Below, piece after piece: positions 1-7,581 of a stretch of DNA of 38,878 nt. The notes beneath the pieces are model-generated. The model did no database searches, was not told the DNA's origin, and saw nothing but the letters and a program-made list of their open reading frames with translations. Source of the stretch: Halobacteriales archaeon QH_10_67_22 (lineage in GTDB: Archaea; Halobacteriota; Halobacteria; Halobacteriales; Haloarculaceae). The position numbers and the translations under genes are program-made. Location: assembly GCA_003021305.1 (NCBI GenBank), contig PXQN01000054.1:1-38878 (forward strand). Direction: 5' to 3'. Position 1 is the first letter of the stretch. Each line of letters opens with the position of its first letter.

Positions 1-16
1 CTTGTGTCCGACAGTA
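1..16. repeat. Right end of a 109-bp-family palindromic element, cut by the window edge
   Basis: The first 16 bases are the exact reverse complement of the left end of the element at 9397-9505 (TACTGTCGGACACAAG). They end at a TA dinucleotide and are followed by TGAG. The rest of this copy lies to the left of the window and it is inverted relative to the 9397 copy. Its identity rests on one 16-base match. Confidence 0.6.
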
Positions 17-94
17 TGAGGCGTGGTCAGGGTTTGGCTTTCTGTCTCTCCGGGTGAGTCCGAGACACGGACGCCAGCGAGGCCCCTATTTCAC

Positions 95-196
95 TCACAG
101 TACCCGGAGTCGGTAACCTTCGAGAGCAGTCTCGTCGGTCACCCGTCCAGTTCCGGACTTCGACGTCGTCGGCACCAGCGGCGGGACGAGTTCACA
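95..196 (-). pseudogene. Possible C-terminal remnant of an unknown gene
   Basis: On the minus strand an open frame enters from the palindromic element at 197-309 and ends at a TGA at 95-97. The last residues (GRVTDETALEGYRLRVL) look like a haloarchaeal C-terminus. No start codon or plausible N-terminal part exists upstream, since the element occupies that position. It may be the tail of a gene truncated by the element, or a chance frame in GC-rich DNA. No family is recognised. Confidence 0.22.
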
Positions 197-309
197 TATC
201 CCCTCGGACACGAACCGAGCAACAATCTCCTCGCCCGTCCGGCACGCAGAAACCGTTTCGCTCCCGGATCGGAGAAAAGCGTGTTGAATTATTCGTGTCC
301 GAGTGGATA
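197..309. repeat. 113-bp palindromic MITE-like element, copy 1
   Basis: The element runs from TA to TA and has terminal inverted repeats reading TATCC(A/C)CTCGGACACGAA. A second 113-bp copy lies inverted at 1211-1323, with an internal sequence that is clearly alignable along its whole length. It has no coding capacity. The two copies flank the DisA_N-family gene at 615-1172. The TA ends fit a TA target-site duplication of the kind made by IS630/Tc1-type transposases; this is inferred from copy 2, whose pre-insertion site can be reconstructed. Confidence 0.75.
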
Positions 310-378
310 CTGTCGGCTGTAACATCGTGAAGAAAGTCGGCGCCACGTGGCACCAGAACTCGTTACGGACTCGACTCA

Positions 379-458
379 TAGTGATTATTGTAGCGATTTA
401 CCAGTACGACCGCACGTAGTCGTGCGGTCGATCCGGAACAGACCGACAATAATCACTA
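379..458. repeat. 80-bp palindromic element, copy A
   Basis: This is a perfect 13-bp terminal inverted repeat (TAGTGATTATTGT) around two unlike 15-nt arms and a central 10-bp stem with a 4-nt loop (CGACCGCACG / CGTGCGGTCG). The same architecture recurs at 1413-1492 and 35524-35603, with the two arms swapped here relative to those copies, so copy A is inverted. A half copy lies at 30136-30187. The left flank is TCA and the right flank TCAG, as at the other full copies. The right flank is the TGA stop of a minus-strand open frame. Confidence 0.85.
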
Positions 459-581
459 TCAGCCTTCGAGTACGGTTTCCAGTGGGGGGACGTCACGTTC
501 TGTGAACGTTGTTCGGTAGTGTTCGCGCTCACGGGGGGTAGCTACAGGGTTGACTGTCACTGTGGTCGGAACAGCGCTTAA
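459..581 (-). pseudogene. Possible C-terminal gene remnant abutting element copy A
   Basis: Reading minus from 581, an open frame of about 40 codons ends in PPLETVLEG and a TGA at 459-461, flush with the TA end of the 80-bp element. The residues before it (VNPVATPREREHYRTTF) look like real haloarchaeal protein. The frame runs upstream only into the antisense of the gene at 615-1172, with no start, so if real it is a truncated tail. The family is unknown. Confidence 0.28.
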
Positions 582-583
582 TT
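577..583 (+). promoter_or_regulatory. TATA-like box of the DisA_N-family gene
   Basis: CTTAATT stands out as an AT block 32-38 nt before the ATG at 615. This spacing fits a leaderless or near-leaderless haloarchaeal transcript and argues for ATG 615 rather than the in-frame TTG at 582. Confidence 0.45.
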
Positions 584-614
584 GGGCCCGACGTATAGTG
601 AGTACCGGACGCCA

Positions 615-1172
615 ATGGAAGAGCTCGACCGTGTTTTGAACAAGTACGCGACCAGTCAGGACCTCATGGACCAGGTCAGATACGTGGCCGAGTCACTGAG
701 CCTGGACTTCGAGAAGTGGGGCGACCAGTACGTGAGCGGTCCCAGTCTCTACTTTCTGGTCGTCGCCGAAACCGATTTCGAGACGTACACTGACCCGCTG
801 GGGGAGAACGTGTGGCCGACTGACCGGTGTAAAGTCGTGTTCGACTCGCCGGAGGCTTTTACCCGCGCCGCCAAGGACGTCGCGTTCAGCCGGGACGGGG
901 CTGTCATCGTAACTGGCGACGGGACGATCCAGCGCCAAATGGTCCGGGTACGAAGCCCCGCCCGAAACGAGGTCCCGGGCGTCGGGGAGATCACGTACCC
1001 AGACTGGATGGGGACCAAACACATGAGTGCGCTCGAAACGTCGCTCCGCGAGAACGTGCTGTGGGCGATCACGCTCAGTGAAGAGGACGGGCGTGTCACG
1101 ACGTTTCTCGACGGCACGTATCAGGACTATCCGCGTCGCGAGATCGGCGGGCGCTGGCGGCCCGACGTGTAG
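615..1172 (+). CDS. dacZ: DisA_N-domain protein, probable diadenylate cyclase (DacZ-like)
   Basis: This protein of 185 residues belongs to the DisA_N/DAC fold, whose members condense two ATP to cyclic di-AMP. The C-terminal two thirds carry the family landmarks in order: a DGA motif (SRDGAVIV), a long loop, GTKHMSALETS at the position of the GTRHRAA motif, and LSEEDGRV at the position of the SEETG motif. The RHR triad reads K-H-M here. I believe this variant occurs in archaeal members, but activity is not proven by sequence. There is no transmembrane segment and no HhH domain, so it is not a CdaA or bacterial DisA type. ATG 615 is preferred over the upstream TTG because of promoter spacing. 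The gene stands alone, with palindromic elements on both sides, and downstream DNA to 1492 is entirely repeats. Confidence 0.72.
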   Translation: MEELDRVLNKYATSQDLMDQVRYVAESLSLDFEKWGDQYVSGPSLYFLVVAETDFETYTDPLGENVWPTDRCKVVFDSPEAFTRAAKDVAFSRDGAVIVTGDGTIQRQMVRVRSPARNEVPGVGEITYPDWMGTKHMSALETSLRENVLWAITLSEEDGRVTTFLDGTYQDYPRREIGGRWRPDV

Positions 1173-1193
1173 TGTCTCGGTCAGTGGCCGTCA

Positions 1194-1409
1194 TACGGTC
1201 GTGTGTACCCTATCCACTCGGACACGAATAGGTCAACACGCTTTTCTCTGATCCGGAAGCGAAACGGTTTCTGCGTGCCGGACGGGCGACGAGACTGTTA
1301 CTTGGTTCGTGTCCGAGTGGATATTTCCGCAGTGTCAGTGGGGTTGCGGTTCTGACCACGGAGACTGCCGTCCCTTTCGTGGGCAGCAAACGAATTACGC
1401 ACGACCGTA
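1194..1409. repeat. About 105-bp palindromic element interrupted by a nested 113-bp element
   Basis: The outer ends read TACGGTCGTGTGTA and its near-complement TACGCACGACCGTA, each bounded by TA. Removing 1211-1323 leaves a sequence that aligns over its length with the reverse complement of the uninterrupted element at 25460-25566, including the shared block GGACCACGGAGA (GACCACGGAGA here). The left flank is TCA and the right flank TCA. It is non-coding. Confidence 0.75.
1211..1323. repeat. 113-bp palindromic MITE-like element, copy 2 (nested)
   Basis: This is the inverted counterpart of 197-309: the same 113-bp length and the same TATCCACTCGGACACGAA ends. It sits inside the element at 1194-1409. 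The reconstructed empty site is GTACCC-TA-TTTCC, matching GTACCC-AA-TTTC in the intact copy (reverse complement of 25460-25566). One TA has therefore become two, one at each end, as expected for a TA target duplication. Confidence 0.8.
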
Positions 1410-1412
1410 TCA

Positions 1413-1492
1413 TAGTGATTATTGTAGGTCTGTTCCGGATCGACCGCACGACTGCGTGCGGTCATACCGGTAAATCGCTACAATAATCACTA
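1413..1492. repeat. 80-bp palindromic element, copy B
   Basis: It has the perfect 13-bp inverted repeat TAGTGATTATTGT at its ends and the central hairpin CGACCGCACG/CGTGCGGTCA. Its arms are in the same order as copy D (35524) and opposite to copy A. It follows the interrupted element directly (1194-1409) with a shared TCA between them. Its right TA is flush with the TGA stop (1493-1495) of the minus-strand FAD oxidoreductase, so that gene's transcript reads straight into the hairpin, which may act as its terminator. Confidence 0.88.
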
Positions 1493-2899
1493 TCAGTCCT
1501 CGCCGGCGATCAGGTCCGCACACGCAAAGCCCGCCTCGATACCGCCGTTGAGCGACCGCTCGGGGTACTGGGCTTGCGAGGCCATCCCGGCATAGTAGAC
1601 GCCCTCTGCGACCTCCTCGCCAAGGTCGTAGGGGACGACCATATCGAGGTATCCCCGTTCGTAGATCGGTGCGGTTCGGGGGTTGCGCGCGGTCTCGACC
1701 CAGTTGACGCTGTCGGGGTCGAACGCCGGGAACAGGTCGGCGATCCCCGCCTGCCAGTGGGTCTCGACGGCCTCGTCGTCCATGTTCCAGAGGTCCTCGC
1801 CGGGGTCTTGGATGTAACTCGCCGTGTAGTAGATGTGTTCGCCGCCGTAGCGCTCGGGGTCGACGAAGTTCGTATGCTCGATGAACACGCCGAAAGGGGC
1901 CTCGTCTTTGATGTTGAGCCAGTAGGTGTCGGTCAGCGACTGGTCCATACTCCAGACCGAACAGACCGTGCCCTGGAACTCTATCTCACAGGGGTAGCCC
2001 GTCAGCGATTCGAGGACGTTGGGCATCGCTGCGACGACGACGGCGTCGACGTCGTGGGTCTCTCGCCTCCGGGATTCGGCCGCGGTTCCGGCCCCGCCGT
2101 CGGTGGCCGTTCCGTCGTCGGATACCGCTTCGTCGTTCCCGGTCGCCCCTCCCGTGGTATCAGTCGTTCGTTCGACCGTCAGGGATTCGACGGAGCCGTC
2201 TTCGATGGCGAGGTCGGTCACGTGTGCGCCGGTCGTCACAGTCTCGGCACCGACCGCCTCGAGTAGCGCGTCGAGGAACCGGCCGAACCCGCCGTCGAGA
2301 TAGCCGAGGATCTCGCCTTTGAGGAGGTCCCGTTCGCCACGGAACTTGATCCGGCCCAGCAGCCAGGCCGCCGAGACGTCCTCCTTGCGCGAGCCGAACT
2401 TGGCGTCTAGGAGCGGTTCCCAGAACGACTCGTAGACGTTTTGCGTGGTGTGTTCAAGGAGGAACTCCTTGATCGGGACGTCCTCGTAGTCGGTGATGTC
2501 GCCGTAGGCGTCGAACTCCGGGCGTCCGCCCCGGACGTCGATTTCGAGGACGAGCATCCCGAGGCGGAACTTGTCGTATATCGAGAGGTGGGGATAGGCG
2601 AGAATCTCCCAGGGTTTGTCCATCGGGTGGACGACGCCGTCGACGTAGTAGGCGTTGGACATGTACAGCCATTCGAGGGCGTCACCCAACCCGAGTTCGC
2701 CGATCAATTCGACGATTGTCTCCTCGGATTTGGAGAGGTGGTGATAGAACTTCTCTATGGGGTCGCCAGCGGTGTCGTAGACGGCGGCCAGACCACCGAC
2801 GTCGTCGCTCGCCTCGAACACGCGCACCTCGTACCCCGCACGCTGGAGACGGTAGGCAGCCGCAAGTCCCGCCACGCCGCCGCCGACGACACCGATCAT
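1493..2899 (-). CDS. FAD-dependent amine-oxidase/protoporphyrinogen-oxidase-type oxidoreductase
   Basis: This 468-residue flavoprotein starts with a Rossmann dinucleotide-binding motif at residues 4-15 (VVGGGVAGLAAA), then E30 for the ribose and a GG doublet (DDVGGLAAVY) typical of the NAD(P)/FAD amine-oxidase superfamily (COG1232-like). The C-terminus has the second FAD motif (VYYAGMASQAQYPERSLNGG), where the isoalloxazine is bound. A serine/threonine/acid-rich insert at about residues 247-277 looks like a halophilic surface loop. The substrate cannot be told; members act in carotenoid, porphyrin or sugar-nucleotide chemistry. The ATG start gives an immediate Rossmann strand with no extension. 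The stop lies flush against the 80-bp element B. It diverges from no near neighbour; the kinase on the same strand ends 82 nt upstream. Confidence 0.85.
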   Translation of the reverse strand: MIGVVGGGVAGLAAAYRLQRAGYEVRVFEASDDVGGLAAVYDTAGDPIEKFYHHLSKSEETIVELIGELGLGDALEWLYMSNAYYVDGVVHPMDKPWEILAYPHLSIYDKFRLGMLVLEIDVRGGRPEFDAYGDITDYEDVPIKEFLLEHTTQNVYESFWEPLLDAKFGSRKEDVSAAWLLGRIKFRGERDLLKGEILGYLDGGFGRFLDALLEAVGAETVTTGAHVTDLAIEDGSVESLTVERTTDTTGGATGNDEAVSDDGTATDGGAGTAAESRRRETHDVDAVVVAAMPNVLESLTGYPCEIEFQGTVCSVWSMDQSLTDTYWLNIKDEAPFGVFIEHTNFVDPERYGGEHIYYTASYIQDPGEDLWNMDDEAVETHWQAGIADLFPAFDPDSVNWVETARNPRTAPIYERGYLDMVVPYDLGEEVAEGVYYAGMASQAQYPERSLNGGIEAGFACADLIAGED

Positions 2900-2981
2900 G
2901 ACCGGGAGTTTTCCCGTGACTCGAAAAGCCCTTTCGTTCGGGGTCGAGGTCGACCGACCTACAGGGGTCTCGACCGCTGAC

Positions 2982-5040
2982 TCACTCCGCCGGGGCGCCG
3001 GGGACTTCCGACCGGTCGCCGGCGAGGCGGAACTCCAGTACGACGACCGTCCCGCCCGGGTCGTTGTCCTCGAACCAGACGTTGCCCTCGTAGAGGTCCA
3101 TCATCACGGAGACGAAGTACAGGCCGAACCCGCTGGAGGTCTGGTTCGTGCCGACCTCGCGCTGGAACACCTTGGTCTTGAGTTCGTCCGAGAGTCCCGG
3201 GCCGTTGTCGGCCAGTTTGACCTGAACCCACTCGCCGAGGTGCTCGCTGGTGACGGCGATCTCGGGGACCTCGCTGTCGTTGTGTTCGACGGCGTTGTTC
3301 ACGATGCTCTCGACGACGTCGACGACGAGGTCGTTCGCGGCGACGACGATGTCGTCGTCGACGTCGACCGACACCTCGGCCCCCAACTCGGTCCCCACCC
3401 TGTCGGCCTCGTCGGCGATGACCGTCGACAGGTCGACCGGTTCCAGGCGCTCGTCTTCCGAGGCAGTTACCGTGTCGGTGATCGCCCGGATCTTCTCGGT
3501 CAGTACTGTCAGTTCGTCACACCAGTCGCGGATGGTCGTGACCTTGTCGAGGTTCCCGTCGGCCTGGTTCTCGAGAAACTGGACGTGTCCGTCGATGACC
3601 ATCATACTGTTGCGGATGTTGTGGCGCAACACGCCGTTGAAGAACTCGATCTGCTCGGTGCGGCGTTCGAGCGCGGTCCGACTCTCGCGGAGTTGGCGTT
3701 CGTGCGCGACGCGGGACAGCGCCGTTTCGATGGTGCCGGCGAGGATCTTGCCGAGCTGTCCTTCGACAGAGGTGTAGGACCCGTCGTCGGAGCCGATGAC
3801 CAACACCCCGTGGTCGCCCAGCGGGGCGATCAACAACCGCTGGTCCGGTGTGTCCTCCGCGGCGAGCTCGACGCTCGCACAGTCCGAGGAACTGATTTCG
3901 CTATGGCGAAACGCCGTCCAGATCGGGCCGGACCCGTCCGGGACTGCCGTCGGGTGGTCGAACACGTCACCGAAGGCGTCTGTCATCGCGGTCCCAGTCA
4001 GCGCGGTTTCACCCTCCTCGTGGAGAAATACGGCCGCGAGCGGCGTCTCCAGGGCGTCACTCGCGAAGTCGACGGCGATTTCGGCCACCTCCGGAGCGGT
4101 CCGAGCGCTGATAAACGCCTGTGTCGCAGCCTGCATCGCCTGGAGCTGTTCCATGCGGCGGTGCTGGGTCGAGACGTCCCGCAGGAAGAAGAGTCGCCCG
4201 CACGTGGCGCCGTACTGGTCGTCGATCTCCGTGACGTGGGTCTCGAACACTGCCATCCCGCCGTCCCCGGGGCGGTCGACGGTGATAGTGTCCGCGGTGT
4301 CGGCCCGGTCGGCGAGTCCACGGACGATGTCGTCGACGTGCAGCCCGACCAGGTCCGACTCGGCGGTCAGTCGTCTGGCGGCCGGGTTGTGGCTGACGAC
4401 TGTCCCCTCGTCGTCGACCACCAGCACCGGCTCGGGTAACTCGTTCTGTAGGTGACGCTGCCGAGCACCGGAACCGTCGCCCCGAGAAAGATAATCGCGG
4501 TCTGTGTGCGGTAGGCGTTGCGTGCGTCCAGCGCGAACCGGGCGAGCGTCACGAACCCTGTGACCACGTAGCCCAACACGATCACCGAGGCAGTGACGAA
4601 CAGCAGCCCCTGGGGTCCAACAGGGGAGGTGATGCTGTTGACAGTCTCGAACCGAACCCCCCCGGCACAAGCTGGTGGAGCGGGGTCGTCATTCTGAACC
4701 CGATATACGTGGTGGCCGGCACCCACAGGAGAGCCAGTCGCGTCCGTGTGAGCGCCTCGCCGTGGCCCGCATACTCCAGCGCGAACGTACAGAACAGCGG
4801 GGGGACCGCCAGCGTACACACGAGGATACACAGATAGAGAAGGCCTGCCGTACTCTCGCTGGTGGTCAGTTGGTAGGGAACCGACACGAGTGCCCACGCG
4901 CCAGCGACCAGACACAGCTGTCCGAACCGTTTCGCCGCGGGGACGTCGCGGTTGCGAAAGGCGAGTGCTGCCAGTGCGACGTCGATCACCCCGGCAAATC
5001 CGGTAGCCGCTACTAACAACTGTAGCTGTTGGGCTGTCAT
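2982..5040 (-). pseudogene. 7TM-PAS-GAF histidine kinase, disrupted by two frameshifts
   Basis: Three minus-strand frames must be joined to make one haloarchaeal kinase. Residues from ATG 5040 give the hydrophobic helices of a 7TM sensor region (starting MTAQQLQLL). The frame changes at a run of seven C at 4657-4663 and continues with further helices (TASVIVLGYVVTGFVTLARF). It changes again near 4445-4460, going from PVLGSVTY straight into a PAS domain (NELPEPVLVVDDEGTVV). The usual last helices of the 7TM domain appear to be missing at that second junction. After the PAS come a GAF domain, the H-box (VLRHNIRNSM), N-box (IVNNAVEHN), G1 (LADNGPGL) and G2 (GFGLYFV). The kinase core is complete. 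The gene is either inactivated or the first break is a homopolymer sequencing error; the second looks like a deletion. No response regulator is adjacent. Confidence 0.8.
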
Positions 5041-5159
5041 CGGGCCGTGCCTACCCTACCGGTTTCTAGTTATCCGTGAAAGGGTTTCCGACCGGTATCA
5101 GGCTCAGATAATTCGGAGTTCGCTACCTTTTTGCACGCACTCCGGTAATTCGCTGACAT

Positions 5160-6038
5160 ATGGTGACGGTGCGGGCGCCGGCGACGAGCGCGAACCTCGG
5201 GAGTGGCTTCGACGTCTTCGGCGTCGCGCTGGACCGTCCGTCCGACGTCGTCACCGTCCAGCGAGCGGAGCAGACGACGATCGAAGTGACCGGCGCGGGG
5301 AGTCAGTTCATCCCCGAAGACCCGGCGGACAACACGGTCGGGGCGGTCGCCGAGGCGCTGGACGCGCCCGCACACATCGAGATCGACAAGGGCGTCAGAC
5401 CGGCGTCGGGCCTGGGTTCTTCTGCCGCGAGCGCGGCCGCCGCGGCGGTCGCACTCAACCGACTGTACGACCGCGGCTACACTCGCACGGAACTCGTTCC
5501 GGTCGCCGCCGAGGGTGAGGCAGTCGTCTCCGGCGACGCCCACGACGACAACGTCGCGCCCGCCATCCTCGGCGGATTCACGATAGCGACCGACAGCGGC
5601 GTCACGCGAGTCGGTGCAAACATCCCCCTCGTTACGTGTCTCCCGGACATCGTCGTCTCGACCCGTGACGCCCGCGCGGTCGTTCCGGACGGCGCACGCA
5701 TCGAGCAACTCGTCGAGACGGTCGGTAACGCCGCGACGCTCACGACCGGGATGCACCGCTCGGACCCGGATCTCGTCGGCCGTGGCATGACTGATTCGGT
5801 CGTCACGCCGGCCCGGGCCGAACTGATCACCGGCTACGAGCGGGTCCGGGAGGCGGCGCTGGAGGCCGGCGCCACGGGCGTCACGATAAGCGGCGCCGGG
5901 CCGAGCGTCATCGCCGCCTGCCACGAACACGACCAGCGGTCGATCGCAGCGACGATGGTCGACGCGTTCGCGGACGTCGACGTCGACGCCCGCGTCTACC
6001 AGACGGGGATCGGTTCCGGTGCGAAAGTGCTCGACTGA
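5160..6038 (+). CDS. thrB: Homoserine kinase (GHMP family)
   Basis: This 292-residue protein phosphorylates L-homoserine with ATP to O-phosphohomoserine, the step before threonine synthase. The N-terminus (VRAPATSANLGSGFDVFGVA) is the typical ThrB opening; the GHMP ATP-binding loop is at about residues 83-92 (SGLGSSAASA), and the C-terminal GHMP motif is ISGAGPSVIA. Length is normal for the family. ATG 5160 is flush with the conserved N-terminus; an AT-rich block (CCTTTTT, about 30 nt upstream) may be its TATA box. It stands alone. A threonine-synthase paralogue is 7.4 kb away on the other strand, but that copy lacks its PLP lysine, so the working partner is probably elsewhere. Confidence 0.93.
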   Translation: MVTVRAPATSANLGSGFDVFGVALDRPSDVVTVQRAEQTTIEVTGAGSQFIPEDPADNTVGAVAEALDAPAHIEIDKGVRPASGLGSSAASAAAAAVALNRLYDRGYTRTELVPVAAEGEAVVSGDAHDDNVAPAILGGFTIATDSGVTRVGANIPLVTCLPDIVVSTRDARAVVPDGARIEQLVETVGNAATLTTGMHRSDPDLVGRGMTDSVVTPARAELITGYERVREAALEAGATGVTISGAGPSVIAACHEHDQRSIAATMVDAFADVDVDARVYQTGIGSGAKVLD

Positions 6039-6262
6039 CGCGGGTGCCCTTCCAGACGTGTCCCAGGACGGCCGCGAGTCGTTCCCATCCGGCCTCGGGT
6101 CCGGACCGCCCTCGACGCGGGGGCGGCGAGCGGAGGAAGTGGTTCGACTCCCGCGACGCATCGGGGAGACACTGGCCGGCGCGGTCGTGCCGGCGTTCTC
6201 GCGACGGTCGGCGCTGCAGTGGTGCGTGGGCGCCTGACCGACCCGGTCGAGCGGGTCACCGA

Positions 6263-7486
6263 CTAGTCAGTCTCGGGTTCGGGAGCGGGTTCACCGGCGG
6301 CGTCGGCCACGCTGTCCCGAACCTGGAAGCCGCCGGTTTCGGCGCGACCGGACAGCTCCCGCTGGGGGAAGGGGATCTTGATGGCTTCGTCCTCGAACGC
6401 CGATTTGACGGCCGTGATGACCGCCGAAACGGCTTTCCACTTGCGCGGGGGCGTCGGGTGGTCGATCCAGAACCGCATCTCGAGGACGACCGCCGAGTCG
6501 CCGAACGACTTGGGGAACACCTGTGGCGGGGGTGCGTCGACCACCTCCTTGCAGTCGCCTATTGCGTCCAGCGCCACGGAGCGTGCGTGGTCCGGGTCTG
6601 CCTCGTAGTCGATACCGACGTCGATGCGGATCCGCAGGAGTCCTTTCTGGCTCCGGTTGACGATGGCGCGGTCGGCGACGCGGTCGTTGGGGATGATGAC
6701 GTACTCGCCGTCGAAGTTCTCCAGGCGCGTGTTGAAGATGGTGATGTCGGTGACGATCCCCTCAGCGTCGCCGACCTGGACCCAGTCGCCGATGGTGAAC
6801 GGACGCGAGAACATGAGGACGAACCCGGCGATGAGCGAGCTAAGGGTCTGTCGCGCGGCCAGGCCGACAACGATGCCGAGAAAGCCGGCCCCGACGAGCA
6901 GGCCGGCCAGGTTGACCCCCCAGACGCCCAGCACGACCATCCCGACGACGACGAGCAGGCTCAACTGGGAGACCCGGAGAAGGATCTCCTCCTGGTGGTC
7001 GGTCATCCACTCCGCCTGTTCACTGAAGTCGTCGACGATGTCGGTCAGCGCGGCCGTGCCCACGTATGCCAGGAAGGCGACCACGAGCGAGACGCCGAGC
7101 TGGCCCGCGACCCTCGCCGTGTTTTCGGGCAACGTCCCCGCGACGAGTCCCCATCCAGCCAGCAGCGTGTCCGTCGCCCCCCAGAGGACCCCGAGTCCGA
7201 ACGCACCCGCGACCACGAGCGACAGTTTGAACGTTCCTGCGACGACCTGCCGGCCGCTCGCTGGCGCGTACCGCCCGACCGTCGTGAGCGTCGCATCGAA
7301 GAATCCGCCGTCGACCCGGTCACGCAGGCTCCGGTCGAGCGCAGCGACCACCCGTGGCAGCAGGACCCACCCCACGACGAAAATTCCGAGCAGGATACCG
7401 GCGGTCAGGGCGAGACGTGTTTCGGTCGTACTGACACTGCCGAGCGTCGACTCGACGGCGTCGACCCACGACCCGGGCGTCTGCAT
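6263..7486 (-). CDS. MscS-family mechanosensitive ion channel
   Basis: This 407-residue membrane protein would release solutes when membrane tension rises on hypo-osmotic shock. Several hydrophobic helices occupy about residues 20-215. They are followed by the pore-lining and beta-domain signature of MscS (about 215-255): GAGFLGIVVGLAARQTL, then FSRPFTIGDWVQVGD, ITIFNTRLENFDGEYVIIPN and the alpha/beta C-terminal domain. A short acidic tail ends in EPEPETD. ATG 7486 is chosen over the upstream GTG at 7492. An AACAAAAC block about 30 nt upstream fits a promoter. It diverges from the zinc-ribbon gene at 7582. Confidence 0.9.
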   Translation of the reverse strand: MQTPGSWVDAVESTLGSVSTTETRLALTAGILLGIFVVGWVLLPRVVAALDRSLRDRVDGGFFDATLTTVGRYAPASGRQVVAGTFKLSLVVAGAFGLGVLWGATDTLLAGWGLVAGTLPENTARVAGQLGVSLVVAFLAYVGTAALTDIVDDFSEQAEWMTDHQEEILLRVSQLSLLVVVGMVVLGVWGVNLAGLLVGAGFLGIVVGLAARQTLSSLIAGFVLMFSRPFTIGDWVQVGDAEGIVTDITIFNTRLENFDGEYVIIPNDRVADRAIVNRSQKGLLRIRIDVGIDYEADPDHARSVALDAIGDCKEVVDAPPPQVFPKSFGDSAVVLEMRFWIDHPTPPRKWKAVSAVITAVKSAFEDEAIKIPFPQRELSGRAETGGFQVRDSVADAAGEPAPEPETD

Positions 7487-7551
7487 ACACACCGTTCCCG
7501 AGTCGACACGCTTGGATGTTTTGTTCGGACAGTCCCACGATGTCTCACAGC

Positions 7552-7557
7552 TTTATG
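7552..7557 (+). promoter_or_regulatory. TATA-like box of the zinc-ribbon membrane protein gene
   Basis: TTTATG is 25-30 nt upstream of ATG 7582 and gives a leaderless transcript. It excludes the upstream in-frame ATGs at 7516 and nearby as starts. Confidence 0.5.
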
Positions 7558-7581
7558 TTCACGTCGTCTGTCCGTTTCGAC

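Noticed and set aside
300-330. 113-bp copy 1 inserted at the end of a 109-bp-family element (joined flanks give CATACTGTCGG)
   Set aside because: Only about ten bases match and the match ends at once, so it may be chance.
6039-6262. Small gene between thrB and mscS with an end reading VRGRLTDPVERVTD
   Set aside because: No start in frame, and reaching it needs a frame change; the 224 bp has no promoter-like signal, so I report no gene.
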